Notes: generated from the sequence alone by a model not told the origin. A DNA stretch of 64,000 nucleotides from Lachnospiraceae bacterium (GCA_017617545.1 JAFZVZ010000044.1:62001-126000); one strand, 5' to 3'; shown: positions 26,249 through 35,611, counted from the stretch's first letter. Made by a program: numbers and translations.

Positions 26249-28615
26249 ATGACTTTGAAAGATCTGAAAATCGGTGAGAGAGCGGAGATAACCGCAGTCG
26301 GCGGCGAGGGCGCCCTGAGACAGCATATGCTGGACATGGGGCTGATCCCCGGCGCCGTTGTCACGCTTAAGCAGTTCGCGCCGATGGGCGACCCGATGGA
26401 GGTGACCATCCACGGCTATGAGCTCACGCTTCGGCTTTCGGATGCCGCCAACATTGAGGTGATACGCGTTCCGGAGCCTCTCCGGGACGAGCCGGCCAAC
26501 CTTTTGGAGGAGCGTGAACCCGTCTCCGTGACGGTTCCCGACCATCCCGGCTTCGGTGAGGAGGGCAAGAACTATCACGTCAAGGCGGACGAGAACCCGC
26601 TCCCGAAGGGAACGATACTCACATTTGCCCTGGCGGGCAACCAGAACTGCGGTAAGACGACGCTGTTCAACCAGCTGACCGGCGCCAACCGTCATGTCGG
26701 GAATTTTCCGGGCGTGACTGTCGACCGCGTGAGCGGGGCGGTGCGCGGGTACCCGGAGACGGAGGTGACGGATCTTCCCGGCATTTACTCCCTGTCGCCG
26801 TACAGTGCGGAGGAGATCGTCTCCCGCGAGTTTATTCTGAAGGAAAAGCCGACAGGCATCATCAATATCGTCGACGCGACGAACATCGAGCGCAACCTGT
26901 ATCTGACGCTGCAGCTGATGGAGCTCAACGTGCCGATCGTCCTCGCCCTCAACATGATGGACGAGGTGCGCGGCAACGGCGGGACCATCCGTATCAACCG
27001 TATGGAGAGCATTTTAGGCATCCCCGTGGTTCCGATCTCGGCAGCGAAAAATGAGGGTGTCGACGAGTTGATCCGGCACTGTGTTCACGTTGCCAAGTAC
27101 CAGGAGCGTCCCGGGCGGACGGACTTCTGTGACCGTGACGCGAACGGCGGCGCGGTACACCGCTGTCTGCACGGCATCATGCATTTTATCGAGGATCACG
27201 CGGAGGCGGCGGGCATTCCGCTGCGGTTTGCAGCGAGCAAGATCGTTGAGGGCGACACGCTTGTCATGGATGCCCTCAAGCTTACGCAAAATGAAAAAGA
27301 AACGATCGAGCACATGATCGTCAACATGGAGGAGGAGCGCGGTTTGGATCGCGCGGCGGCGATCGCGGACATGCGGTACACCTTCATCCACTCCGTGTGC
27401 GAGCGCACGGTCGTCAAGCCGAAGGAGAGCAAGGAGCACAGAAGAAGCCGACAGATCGACCGCGTGCTCACCGGCCGGTTTACGGCAATCCCCGTGTTCA
27501 TCGCCATCATGGCACTCACATTTTTCCTTTCCTTCAATGTCATCGGCGCGTTCTTCCAGGGGCTGCTGGAGACCGGGATCGAGAAACTGCAGGCAGTTGC
27601 CGAGAAAGGCATGGAGGCGGGCAACGTCAGCCCGATCCTGCGATCGCTCGTGTCAGACGGGATATTCCAGGGCGTCGGAACCGTGATCAGCTTCGTGCCG
27701 ATCATCGTCGTTCTGTTCTTCTTCCTCTCGGTACTGGAGGACAGCGGGTACATGGCGCGCGTCGCGTTCGTCATGGACAAGCTTCTCCGAAAGATCGGTC
27801 TTTCCGGCCGCAGTATCGTTCCGATGCTGATCGGCTTCGGCTGTACCGTGCCGGGTGTCATGGCATCCCGCACGCTTCCGAGCGCGCGAGACCGCAAGAT
27901 GACGATCCTGCTCACGCCGTTTATGAGCTGCACCGCGAAGCTTCCGATCTACGGATTTATCGCGCACGCATTTTTCCCTCGCTACAGCGGCCTTGTGATG
28001 ATCGCCCTGTACCTGGGAGGAATTCTCATGGCGATCGTCGTGGCGCTTGTTGCGAAGAGTTTCTTCTTCCGCGGCGAGGCGGTGCCGTTCGTTATGGAGC
28101 TTCCGAACTACCGCATGCCCGGAATGAAGAGCGTTGCGATGCTTCTGTGGGATAAGGCCAAGGATTTCCTGCAGCGTGCATTCACGGTAATCTTCCTCGC
28201 GAGCCTTGTCGTGTGGTTCCTGCAGACCTTTGATCTCGGCTTCAACATGGTTGAGAATTCGAAGGACAGCATTCTGGCGTCCCTCGCGGGCATAATCGCT
28301 CCGATATTCAAGCCGCACGGCTTCGGCGAGTGGAGAGTGGTGACGGCGCTGATCACCGGTTTCATCGCGAAGGAGAGCGTGGTGTCGACGCTGACGATCC
28401 TGTTCGGCGGCGCGGCGAGCATCACCGCGGTGTTGTCGGGCGCTACGGCAGCGGCACTCCTTGTGTTCTGCCTTCTGTACACGCCCTGCGTTGCGGCTGT
28501 GGCATCCATCCGCCGTGAGCTCGGCGCCAAATGGGCAGCGCTGATCGTTTTCGAGCAGTGCGCCGTCGCGTGGGTGGTTTCCCTGATCGTTGCGGGGGTA
28601 GGAGCGCTCCTGTGA
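26249..28615 (+). CDS. feoB: Ferrous iron transporter, FeoA-FeoB fusion
   Basis: Fe(II) uptake protein. An N-terminal SH3-like FeoA domain (about residues 1-75, with LDMGLIPG) is fused to the FeoB G domain: GNQNCGKTT near residue 130, DLPGIYSLSPYS and NMMDE. The C-terminal permease has two Gate regions, including GFGCTVPGVMASRTL and the conserved Cys in FMSCTAKLPIY. Total 788 residues. A 36-base spacer separates it from lgt, and a strong terminator follows. No Fur box was recognised. Confidence 0.95.
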   Translation: MTLKDLKIGERAEITAVGGEGALRQHMLDMGLIPGAVVTLKQFAPMGDPMEVTIHGYELTLRLSDAANIEVIRVPEPLRDEPANLLEEREPVSVTVPDHPGFGEEGKNYHVKADENPLPKGTILTFALAGNQNCGKTTLFNQLTGANRHVGNFPGVTVDRVSGAVRGYPETEVTDLPGIYSLSPYSAEEIVSREFILKEKPTGIINIVDATNIERNLYLTLQLMELNVPIVLALNMMDEVRGNGGTIRINRMESILGIPVVPISAAKNEGVDELIRHCVHVAKYQERPGRTDFCDRDANGGAVHRCLHGIMHFIEDHAEAAGIPLRFAASKIVEGDTLVMDALKLTQNEKETIEHMIVNMEEERGLDRAAAIADMRYTFIHSVCERTVVKPKESKEHRRSRQIDRVLTGRFTAIPVFIAIMALTFFLSFNVIGAFFQGLLETGIEKLQAVAEKGMEAGNVSPILRSLVSDGIFQGVGTVISFVPIIVVLFFFLSVLEDSGYMARVAFVMDKLLRKIGLSGRSIVPMLIGFGCTVPGVMASRTLPSARDRKMTILLTPFMSCTAKLPIYGFIAHAFFPRYSGLVMIALYLGGILMAIVVALVAKSFFFRGEAVPFVMELPNYRMPGMKSVAMLLWDKAKDFLQRAFTVIFLASLVVWFLQTFDLGFNMVENSKDSILASLAGIIAPIFKPHGFGEWRVVTALITGFIAKESVVSTLTILFGGAASITAVLSGATAAALLVFCLLYTPCVAAVASIRRELGAKWAALIVFEQCAVAWVVSLIVAGVGALL

Positions 28616-28659
28616 GAAATCAGCTCCAATAAAAACTGAATAACAGATCGTACTGACGG

Positions 28660-28734
28660 AAGACGACATTTTTGCATAAACAAACATGTGTTCGCAAACA
28701 TATGTTTGGAAAATGCGAAAAATGTCGTCTTTTT
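28660..28734 (+). terminator. Terminator after feoB
   Basis: A long stem: 28660-28677 pairs with 28713-28731 (18 bp with one bulged base), followed by TTT and more T-rich sequence. The loop contains the perfect 14-bp palindrome CAAACATATGTTTG (28695-28708), so the loop can fold as well. It separates the lgt-feoB unit from the division cluster. Confidence 0.8.
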
Positions 28735-28762
28735 GTGCACTCAGGGAAAAATGTATGCAAAA

Positions 28763-28785
28763 AAATTCCGAAAAGTCCGGAATTT
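28763..28785. repeat. Small hairpin upstream of the mraZ promoter
   Basis: AAATTCCG (28763-28770) pairs with CGGAATTT (28778-28785) across seven bases, ending five bases before the -35 box. It could be an operator or incidental. Confidence 0.35.
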
Positions 28786-28789
28786 GGTG

Positions 28790-28818
28790 TTGATTTTTGA
28801 AAAATACTGTCTTATACT
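28790..28818 (+). promoter_or_regulatory. Sigma-A-type promoter of the mraZ division cluster
   Basis: The -35 TTGATT (28790-28795), an exact 17-base spacer, and the -10 TATACT (28813-28818). Transcription would start near 28825, after the feoB terminator and about 60 bases before mraZ. It is the only good promoter match in the spacer. Confidence 0.7.
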
Positions 28819-28835
28819 ACAGGTGTGGTGCAAAA

Positions 28836-28850
28836 TCCCACATTTTCCCA
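28836..28850 (-). promoter_or_regulatory. MraZ operator: two TGGGA boxes
   Basis: On the - strand the sequence reads TGGGA, five bases, TGGGA (plus-strand TCCCA at 28836-28840 and 28846-28850). This matches the TGGGN direct repeats with 5-base spacing bound by MraZ in E. coli. It lies just downstream of the predicted transcription start, consistent with autorepression of the cluster. Confidence 0.6.
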
Positions 28851-28887
28851 TGTAATTGTTGCCAAGTGGTTTGAAAGGGAGACTGTC

Positions 28888-29316
28888 ATGGCATATTTTC
28901 CCGGAAAACAGATCCATAGCATCGACGCTAAGGGCAGAATCATCGTCCCCGTGAAGTACCGTAAGGAGCTCGGGGAGAGTTTTGTTGTTGCGTGGATGGG
29001 CGAGTGCCTGAATCTGTACCCGGTGAAGGAATGGGAAAACCTCATGTACAAATTGGACGAACAGCTTCCGGCTGACGAGAGCGGGATCATCGAATATTTT
29101 TCGTACTATTCCGAACAGGTGGATATGGACTCTCAGGGAAGAGCGATGCTTCCGCAGGATCTTCGGATGAAGGCCGGAATTGAAAAGGATATTATCTCCG
29201 TGGGTGATGTCGGCAAGATCCATGTGTACGCCAAGGATGCCTGGGAGAAGAAGTTCGGCGACAGAACGATGCAGGAGACCAGAGCAGGCGCTGCAAGCCG
29301 CGGCGTTCGTGTATAA
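28888..29316 (+). CDS. mraZ: Transcriptional regulator MraZ
   Basis: SpoVT/AbrB-fold, ring-forming DNA-binding protein that controls the division and cell-wall cluster. Two tandem domains are visible, with [15 protein letters not shown] and [15 protein letters not shown] as the two DNA-binding DxxGR signatures. The ATG at 28888 behind AAAGGGAG gives 142 residues. Expected target boxes lie directly upstream. First gene of the mraZ-rsmH-ftsL-PBP-ftsW-divIB-ftsZ series. Confidence 0.96.
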   Translation: MAYFPGKQIHSIDAKGRIIVPVKYRKELGESFVVAWMGECLNLYPVKEWENLMYKLDEQLPADESGIIEYFSYYSEQVDMDSQGRAMLPQDLRMKAGIEKDIISVGDVGKIHVYAKDAWEKKFGDRTMQETRAGAASRGVRV

Positions 29317-29333
29317 CGGATACGGAGAGACGT

Positions 29334-30290
29334 ATGGAAGAGTTCGTACATGTTTCCGTGCTGCTGGATGAGACGATCAAAGGCCTTCGGATCCGTCCGG
29401 AAGGGATCTACGTGGACGGCACGCTCGGAGGCGGAGGACATTCCTCGGAGATCGTGAAGCGGCTCACCTCCGGAAGACTGATCGGGATCGATCAGGACGC
29501 GGATGCGATCCGGGCGGCAGGAGACAGGCTGGCGGAATATAAGGACAGAGTGACCGTTGTCCGAAGCAATTATGAATCCATGAACGACATTCTTGACACC
29601 CTGCAGATCGGGCGGGTGGATGGCATCTTGCTCGATCTGGGGGTTTCCTCCTTTCAGCTCGACACGGCCGAGAGAGGATTTTCGTACATGGAGGACGCTC
29701 CCCTCGATATGAGAATGGACGACCGCATGGACCGCACGGCGGCGGACATCGTGAACGGTTACGCGGAGGAGCAGTTATACCGGGTAATACGCGACTACGG
29801 CGAGGACGCATTCGCGAAAAATATTGCAAAGCACATCGTGCGGGCGCGCGAAGAGAAGCCCATCCGCACGACACTCGAGCTGGCGGAGATCATCAAGAAG
29901 GCGATACCGGCGAGAGTGAGGAGGACGGGAGGACATCCCGCGAAGCAGACGTTTCAGGCGATCCGCATCGAACTGAACCGCGAGCTGGAAGTGCTTTCAA
30001 ACTCAATCGACGGTATGATCCGGCGGCTGACGCCGGGAGGAAGGATCTGCATCATCACCTTCCATTCGCTGGAAGACAGGATCGTCAAGCAGAGCTTCCG
30101 CAAAAACGAATCACCTTGCATCTGCCCGCCGGAGTTTCCCGTGTGCATGTGCAACCGAAGATCACTCGGCACGATGATCACAAAGAAACCGATCCTTCCC
30201 TCCGAGGAGGAGACGGAGAGAAACAGAAGAGCAAAAAGCGCGAAATTACGGATCTTCGAGAGAAACGAAGAGCCGGTCGGAGATTGGTGA
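29334..30290 (+). CDS. rsmH: 16S rRNA (cytosine(1402)-N4)-methyltransferase RsmH
   Basis: SAM-dependent methyltransferase acting on the 30S P-site nucleotide C1402; homologues are called MraW. It opens with [10 protein letters not shown] and the SAM motif [38 protein letters not shown] and [10 protein letters not shown] are family blocks. 318 residues. A 17-base spacer follows mraZ, and ftsL-like follows after 37 bases. Confidence 0.97.
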   Translation: MEEFVHVSVLLDETIKGLRIRPEGIYVDGTLGGGGHSSEIVKRLTSGRLIGIDQDADAIRAAGDRLAEYKDRVTVVRSNYESMNDILDTLQIGRVDGILLDLGVSSFQLDTAERGFSYMEDAPLDMRMDDRMDRTAADIVNGYAEEQLYRVIRDYGEDAFAKNIAKHIVRAREEKPIRTTLELAEIIKKAIPARVRRTGGHPAKQTFQAIRIELNRELEVLSNSIDGMIRRLTPGGRICIITFHSLEDRIVKQSFRKNESPCICPPEFPVCMCNRRSLGTMITKKPILPSEEETERNRRAKSAKLRIFERNEEPVGDW

Positions 30291-30327
30291 GGCCTCCGGT
30301 TCGTCGGACGGGACGACAGGGGAGCCG

Positions 30328-30909
30328 ATGAGCCGAAACAGTAAGGTTTGGGGTATGATTATGAAGACGACAGGAAACAATGCAATCGAGAAAGAGATCC
30401 GAAGAGGACAGACCATGATCACGGATAATCTGGCGCGCCGGGCCGCAGAGCCTGCGTACCGTCCGCAGCGTGAGCCGGACCGCCGTCGTGTGAGACGCCA
30501 GGCGGAGCAGGCAGCGCCGCTTGTAGGTATCCGCAAGGGCATGGACTTTTTTGCGTGCTTCGTTATGCTTGCAGGACTTGTCGTAATCGCATGTGCTGTG
30601 ATACAATACACGAGGGTCCGCGCGAAGAGCATGGAGCTCGATCGCGAACTGACGACGCTCAACAACGAATATGTCAACCTCGTCCGTATGAATGACGAGG
30701 CGGAGCAGGCGATCGCACGAAGTGTTGACCTGAACCGCGTGTACGAGGTTGCGGTCGGACAGTACGGAATGGTCTTCCCCAAGGATAACGAAGTCATCAC
30801 GATCACCTTTGCGAACCAGGGGTACGTGAGACAGTACGGGGACATTGCGGCGGCTGAGAAACCGGAGCAGACGGTGTTCGAGAGCCTGATGGAAAAACTG
30901 ATGAGATAA
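30328..30909 (+). CDS. ftsL: FtsL-like cell division protein
   Basis: Bitopic septum protein, identified mainly by position and shape. It has a basic cytoplasmic N-terminus of about 70 residues with several Arg runs, one TM helix (about 73-95, FFACFVMLAGLVVIACAVI), and an extracellular heptad-rich stretch (about 96-130), ending in a 60-residue tail. It sits between rsmH and a class B PBP, where FtsL is expected. FtsL sequences diverge greatly, so the family call is probable rather than certain. 193 residues; the long N-terminus is more extended than usual. Confidence 0.75.
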   Translation: MSRNSKVWGMIMKTTGNNAIEKEIRRGQTMITDNLARRAAEPAYRPQREPDRRRVRRQAEQAAPLVGIRKGMDFFACFVMLAGLVVIACAVIQYTRVRAKSMELDRELTTLNNEYVNLVRMNDEAEQAIARSVDLNRVYEVAVGQYGMVFPKDNEVITITFANQGYVRQYGDIAAAEKPEQTVFESLMEKLMR

Positions 30910-30918
30910 TATGAATTG

Positions 30919-30959
30919 CGCGGAGGAGCAACACTTTACGGTATTGCTCCTTTACCGCG
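30919..30959. repeat. Two-part hairpin in the ftsL-PBP spacer
   Basis: Inner stem GGAGCAA (30925-30931) pairs with TTGCTCC (30944-30950); outer arms CGCGG (30919-30923) pair with CCGCG (30955-30959). The structure occupies most of the 74-base spacer and leaves the PBP start region free downstream. A few T residues lie inside but there is no terminal T-run. Confidence 0.5.
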
Positions 30960-30983
30960 TATTTTTGGGAATGGTAAGGTCTT

Positions 30984-32930
30984 ATGAGCAGGAAAATAGG
31001 TGTTCGGTTCATCAACAGTAACGAGAACAACCAGAGGCGCATTTTACTGGTGTTCGCCGTGATGGCGGGCATAATGGTGATTCTGGTGGGAAGAATTGCA
31101 TACTGGCAGATCGCGAAGGGAACCGAGTACCAGAACGCGATCCAGGATCAGGGCTACAACTCGACAGTCGGATCGAAGATCCCGTTCCAACGCGGAACCA
31201 TAACCGACCGCAACGGAGTTCAGCTCGCGTACAGCAGCAAGACATACAACGTCATCCTGGACCCGAAGGTCATCAAGCAGAGCGCCACCTACATGAAATA
31301 CACGTTCAAGGCGCTTGAGGAGGCGTTCGGAACGACGCAGGAAGAGTTTGACGCCGCGATGGAGCAGAAGAACAGTAACTACTACATCCTCTATCGCAAG
31401 CAGCCTTACGAGAAGATCGCCGCGTTCAAGGAGCTGCAGACCAGCACCAAGACCGAGGATCACAAGTTTATCAAGGGCGTATGGTTTGAAACCGAATACG
31501 AGCGCGTGTATCCCTACGCGACTGCGGCATCCCATGTCATCGGATTCACAAACGCCGGCAACGTCGGCTGCTGGGGAATTGAACAGCAGTACAACAGCTA
31601 CCTCAACGGTACTGACGGACGTGTGTCCGGATATTACGACTCCGATCTCAACCTGATCACAAACACCTGGGACGCGGTGGCGGGAGACACGATCGTCTCG
31701 ACGATCGACCTCTACGCGCAGCAGGCCGTGGAGAAGCAGGTCAACACATTCTTAGACACATACAAGGTTAACAATATCGGTGTCGTTGTTATGGATGCCA
31801 CCAACGGTGAGATCGTATCGATGGTATCCAACCGCTCCTACGACCTCAACAATCCGCGCGATATCATACTGATGGACGGAACGAGTGCGGATGACGCTGA
31901 CATGGACGATGACGATCGTCTGAAGGCGCTCAACAAGATGTGGCGAAACTTCTGCGTCTGCGATACGTACGAGCCCGGTTCCACGTTCAAGTGCTTTACC
32001 GTGGCGGCAGCGCTGGAGGAGAAGATCGTCTCCAAAGATTCCCACTACAAATGCACGGGAATGACGGAGGTCGGTGGTGCGAAGATCCGCTGCTCCCACA
32101 GCGGTGAGGTCAACCTGAAGGAAGCCATCTCCAGATCCTGCAACTCTGCACTGATCGCCATCGCGGAGAAGGAGGGGGCGAAGCTGTTCTACCAGTACCA
32201 GATGCATTTCGGGTTCGGTGAGAAGACAGGTATCGATCTTCCCGGTGAAGCAGCCGGCGTCATGATGAAGCATACCAATTACTCCGACCTGGAGCTTGCG
32301 ACACAGAGCTTCGGTCAGGGTTTCAACGTTACTATGGTACAGGTCGCAGCGGCGTACGCGTCGCTTGTGAACGGAGGGTACTACTACCAGCCGCACGTCG
32401 TGCGTCAGATCCAGAACGCCGACGGAGCCATAGTGTACGATGCGAACAACCTGCTGGTCCGCAAGACCGTGAGCGCCGACACGTCGGCATTCCTGCAGGA
32501 GGCAACCCTTCTGACGGTCGAGAGCGGTACCGCCCGTCCGGCGCAGACGGAAGGATACAAGGTCGGCGGCAAGACCGGTACGGCCAAGAAAGGTATCCGT
32601 GACCTGAACCAGTTCGTCGTTTCGTTCGTCGGCAGCGTTCCGTACAACAACCCGAAGTACATCATCTACGTGGTCATCGACCAGATCGACGATGAGAAGC
32701 TGTACAACAGCAGCCGCCCCGCGACGGAGCTCACGAGCAAGATCCTGTCCGACATCCTGCCGTACCTCGGCGTCTATCCGGACGGCGATATCCACTACGG
32801 CGTGGAGTACACCGGAATTCCGGACGCGGACGAGGTCAATACGGCCGATCTCCAGGATCTTCCGGAGGACGGCGATAATGATAACGGCGACGGGGACGAC
32901 AAGGACCCCAACAGCAGTGACGGAGACTGA
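30984..32930 (+). CDS. ftsI: Class B penicillin-binding protein (division transpeptidase, FtsI/PbpB type)
   Basis: D,D-transpeptidase that cross-links septal peptidoglycan. A short cytoplasmic tail and one TM helix (about 20-43) are followed by the pedestal domain and the penicillin-binding domain: STFK (active Ser near 333), SCN (in SRSCNSAL), and KTGTA near residue 529. The C-terminus is a 30-residue Asp-rich tail, and no PASTA repeats are present, which argues against a SpoVD-type protein. 648 residues. Between ftsL-like and ftsW, the expected partner glycosyltransferase. Confidence 0.92.
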   Translation: MSRKIGVRFINSNENNQRRILLVFAVMAGIMVILVGRIAYWQIAKGTEYQNAIQDQGYNSTVGSKIPFQRGTITDRNGVQLAYSSKTYNVILDPKVIKQSATYMKYTFKALEEAFGTTQEEFDAAMEQKNSNYYILYRKQPYEKIAAFKELQTSTKTEDHKFIKGVWFETEYERVYPYATAASHVIGFTNAGNVGCWGIEQQYNSYLNGTDGRVSGYYDSDLNLITNTWDAVAGDTIVSTIDLYAQQAVEKQVNTFLDTYKVNNIGVVVMDATNGEIVSMVSNRSYDLNNPRDIILMDGTSADDADMDDDDRLKALNKMWRNFCVCDTYEPGSTFKCFTVAAALEEKIVSKDSHYKCTGMTEVGGAKIRCSHSGEVNLKEAISRSCNSALIAIAEKEGAKLFYQYQMHFGFGEKTGIDLPGEAAGVMMKHTNYSDLELATQSFGQGFNVTMVQVAAAYASLVNGGYYYQPHVVRQIQNADGAIVYDANNLLVRKTVSADTSAFLQEATLLTVESGTARPAQTEGYKVGGKTGTAKKGIRDLNQFVVSFVGSVPYNNPKYIIYVVIDQIDDEKLYNSSRPATELTSKILSDILPYLGVYPDGDIHYGVEYTGIPDADEVNTADLQDLPEDGDNDNGDGDDKDPNSSDGD

Positions 32931-32941
32931 TCTGCGCTGCG

Positions 32942-32996
32942 TGCCCGGAGATTGACACCGGGCAATGCCAAACAGGCATAAACGCGCATATGCGCG
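32942..32996. repeat. Three consecutive hairpins in the PBP-ftsW spacer
   Basis: TGCCCGG (32942-32948) with CCGGGCA (32958-32964); ATGCC (32965-32969) with GGCAT (32975-32979); and the perfect palindrome CGCGCATATGCGCG (32983-32996). The three are almost contiguous. A short T-run (33012-33016) follows 15 bases later, too far for a standard terminator. Confidence 0.6.
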
Positions 32997-33029
32997 ATAA
33001 CGATTATTAGGTTTTTGAGAGGCAAGAGC

Positions 33030-34646
33030 ATGGATCCGTCGGAAAATCGGAGAAATCCCGAAAAACAGAAGAAATACTACGACTACACCATGCTCTTTAT
33101 GGTGATCGCGCTGATCGCCATCGGCGTGATCATGATCAGCAGTATCAGCGCCTACAATGCGGCAAAATACGAGGGCAGTTCCACATTTTACACCGACAGA
33201 CAGATCCTTTACGCGGTGATCGGAATCGTGATGATGCTTGTGATCTCCATGGTCGACTACCGGTGGTACGCGCTTGAGACGCCTCACCGCAAATGGCCGC
33301 TGCTGATCATCGGCGCATACGTGTTGGTTGCTGCGGCGCAGGCCGCGGTTATCGTGCTCGGCCGGACCGATTCGGACGCGAACGGTGCCGTGAACGGAGC
33401 TTCGCGATGGATCGCCGTCGGACGGTTCAAGATCCAGCCGGGTGAGTTCGCCAAGCTGTTCGTCATCATCATCGCGGCGTACTGGCTTTGCCGTGTTGTG
33501 ACGAGCCGACACAAAGTGCGAGACACCATATTGTTTATCGGGGGGATCACCCTGATCGCGGGACTGGCGCTCGTGGAGAGTCTTACCACCGCGATCGTTA
33601 TCGTGGGTATCACGGGCGGATTGTTGTTTGTCTGCTCGAAGAAGAAGCTTTTATTTGTCATCATCATAGTCATCGGCGCGGTCTTGGGATTTCTTCTCAT
33701 TCAGTACGTGAAGGCGCAGGATACGTCCTCCGGAAACTTCCGTATGAGGCGTGTCTACGAGTGGATCCACCTCAAGGACGCGGACAATGACGGACAGGTC
33801 AAGCAGGGCCTGTACGCCCTTGCGTCGGGCGGTCTGTTCGGCAAGGGCCTCGGTCAGAGCGCGCAGAAGCTCGGACATATCCCCGAGGTTCACACGGATA
33901 TGATCTTCTCGGTCATCGTCGAGGAGATGGGACTGGTCGGCGGCGCGGCGCTGTTGATCCTGTTCGGAATTCTTCTGTGGCGGATCGCCATCATCGCGAT
34001 CAACGCGCAGGAGCTGTACGGAACGCTGTTGTGCTACGGCGTGATGCTGCACATCGGACTGCAGGTGTGCATCAATATTGCGGTTGTTACGGGAACGATG
34101 CCCTCGACGGGTGTCACCCTTCCCTTTATCAGTTACGGCGGTTCTTCCCTTTTGGTGTTGTGTGCGGAGTGCGGCGTTGTGCTCAATGTGTCACGCAATA
34201 TCGGCGAGCGCAAGAACGTGCCGATCCTGGAGTACATCGATCCGACGGGAGCGAACCGTCGGAATCAGAATACCGACGAACATGCGGACGGCGGACTGTA
34301 TCCTGTGAAAAATGAGCCCACCGGACGAAAGAAACCGAAGCGCTGGCCTCTCGGACTGTTCAGCGGAAGCGGACAGGGCGGGAACAGCCGCAAAACCGGA
34401 AAAAAGACTGCTTCCGGTCGCTCGGAGGCGGGAGGAAGCCGCGGCAGGAGCGCGCGCGGCCTCGAGGCGGAGAGGAAACTCCGCAATGCAGGAAAGAATA
34501 AGGCAACGGACAGAACGAGACAGGCAGATACAGCCGGACGGACGGGCGGAACGAACGCCGCGGTACGTGAGGCACCAAACCCGCAGGGAAGATACAGCAT
34601 CGACGTGGAGCTGGGCAAGCCCGCGAGAAGGGATTCCGACGAGTAA
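33030..34646 (+). CDS. ftsW: Septal peptidoglycan glycosyltransferase FtsW (SEDS family)
   Basis: Polytopic SEDS polymerase working with the adjacent class B PBP. About ten TM helices, the catalytic-region segment PEVHTDMIFSVIVEEMG, and the signature PSTGVTLPFISYGGSS are present. The ATG at 33030 (behind GAGAGGCAAGAGC) gives 538 residues. The last 130 or so residues form a cytoplasmic tail very rich in Arg, Lys, Gly and Ser, absent from typical 400-residue FtsW proteins. Called FtsW rather than RodA from its position beside the PBP, divIB and ftsZ. Confidence 0.9.
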   Translation: MDPSENRRNPEKQKKYYDYTMLFMVIALIAIGVIMISSISAYNAAKYEGSSTFYTDRQILYAVIGIVMMLVISMVDYRWYALETPHRKWPLLIIGAYVLVAAAQAAVIVLGRTDSDANGAVNGASRWIAVGRFKIQPGEFAKLFVIIIAAYWLCRVVTSRHKVRDTILFIGGITLIAGLALVESLTTAIVIVGITGGLLFVCSKKKLLFVIIIVIGAVLGFLLIQYVKAQDTSSGNFRMRRVYEWIHLKDADNDGQVKQGLYALASGGLFGKGLGQSAQKLGHIPEVHTDMIFSVIVEEMGLVGGAALLILFGILLWRIAIIAINAQELYGTLLCYGVMLHIGLQVCINIAVVTGTMPSTGVTLPFISYGGSSLLVLCAECGVVLNVSRNIGERKNVPILEYIDPTGANRRNQNTDEHADGGLYPVKNEPTGRKKPKRWPLGLFSGSGQGGNSRKTGKKTASGRSEAGGSRGRSARGLEAERKLRNAGKNKATDRTRQADTAGRTGGTNAAVREAPNPQGRYSIDVELGKPARRDSDE

Positions 34647-34684
34647 GCCTGCGCCGGTAAGCCGTTGCACGGAAGAGGACGGCA

Positions 34685-35512
34685 ATGGCGATAATCCACA
34701 TTGAAAAACGAAGCGCCCGGTTTCTGCGGCGCATGACCATCCTGTTCCTTATCGTTTCATTTTTCGTGATCGCCGCGTTTCAGCTGCACACGAAGTACCT
34801 GATCGACCCGGAGCAGGACGTCAGCGTGACGATCGTCGGATTTGGCGAGAGATACACTCCGCAGGAAATCCGCGACCATGTGATCCGCGACCGGTTCCGC
34901 GACCGGTACTCGCTGCTGATCAAGTGGTATTACAAGTACTACGAGGCGGAGACGCTGCCGTTCATTGAGAAGATCACCGTCGAGGTTGGTGACGACAACA
35001 AGATCCATATCACGGCGTACGAGAAACCGCCGATCGCGTGCATTTACGACACGGGATTTTACCTGTACTTCAACCGCGACGGCGAGATCATTTCCTCGAG
35101 GACCTCGAACACGGAAAACCTTCCCGTGGTCACCGGTCTGAAGTACAACAACCTTGCGATGTACCAGGTGTTTGAGACGCAGGACAACGGTCTGTTCCAG
35201 GTGATCCTGAGCATCGTGTTTCAGATGCAGGACAAGGAGTTCCACATCGACGAGATCGCGTTCGACAACAACAAGGCGGTGACGATCTCCGTAGGGGAGA
35301 ACCGGTATTTCCTGGGCGCCCGGAAGGTATATGACGTGCAGGTCGCGATGATCCCGGAGGTCGAGAGAAAGCTTGCGGAACGCAACGCCGAGAAGTCAAA
35401 AACATGCGCCTACGACATCAACATGGAGGGCGTATTCCGCAGTGACGATGACTTCTACGCGAGGGAGCGGGAGACGAATACGGAACCGGAAAATGAACCG
35501 GATGACGAGTAG
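34685..35512 (+). CDS. divIB: Cell division protein DivIB/FtsQ
   Basis: Bitopic divisome protein that bridges FtsL and the septal synthase. A short basic N-terminus, one TM helix (about 17-36), and a POTRA-like domain starting near VTIVGFGERYTPQEI are visible. The beta domain follows, then a charged C-terminal tail of about 40 residues rich in Glu and Asp. 275 residues. It lies between ftsW and ftsZ, in keeping with the dcw order. Confidence 0.88.
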   Translation: MAIIHIEKRSARFLRRMTILFLIVSFFVIAAFQLHTKYLIDPEQDVSVTIVGFGERYTPQEIRDHVIRDRFRDRYSLLIKWYYKYYEAETLPFIEKITVEVGDDNKIHITAYEKPPIACIYDTGFYLYFNRDGEIISSRTSNTENLPVVTGLKYNNLAMYQVFETQDNGLFQVILSIVFQMQDKEFHIDEIAFDNNKAVTISVGENRYFLGARKVYDVQVAMIPEVERKLAERNAEKSKTCAYDINMEGVFRSDDDFYARERETNTEPENEPDDE

Positions 35513-35611
35513 GAATCCGGACAGGAAAACGGGAATGACGCCGACTGAGAAAAAGGCGGCGGAAAATGCATAAAAAACGGCCTTGTTTTCCGCTGAAAAA
35601 GGAAAAAATGC

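Noticed and set aside
30984-32930. Calling the PBP a sporulation-specific SpoVD
   Set aside because: It lacks C-terminal PASTA domains and lies directly beside ftsW and divIB; the division transpeptidase is the better fit. Nothing else in the window indicates sporulation.
31752-33512. Long open frame on the - strand opposite the PBP and ftsW genes
   Set aside because: It lies wholly across two certain + strand genes, has low-complexity His/Arg/Asp composition typical of antisense reading of GC-rich codons, and no recognisable motif.
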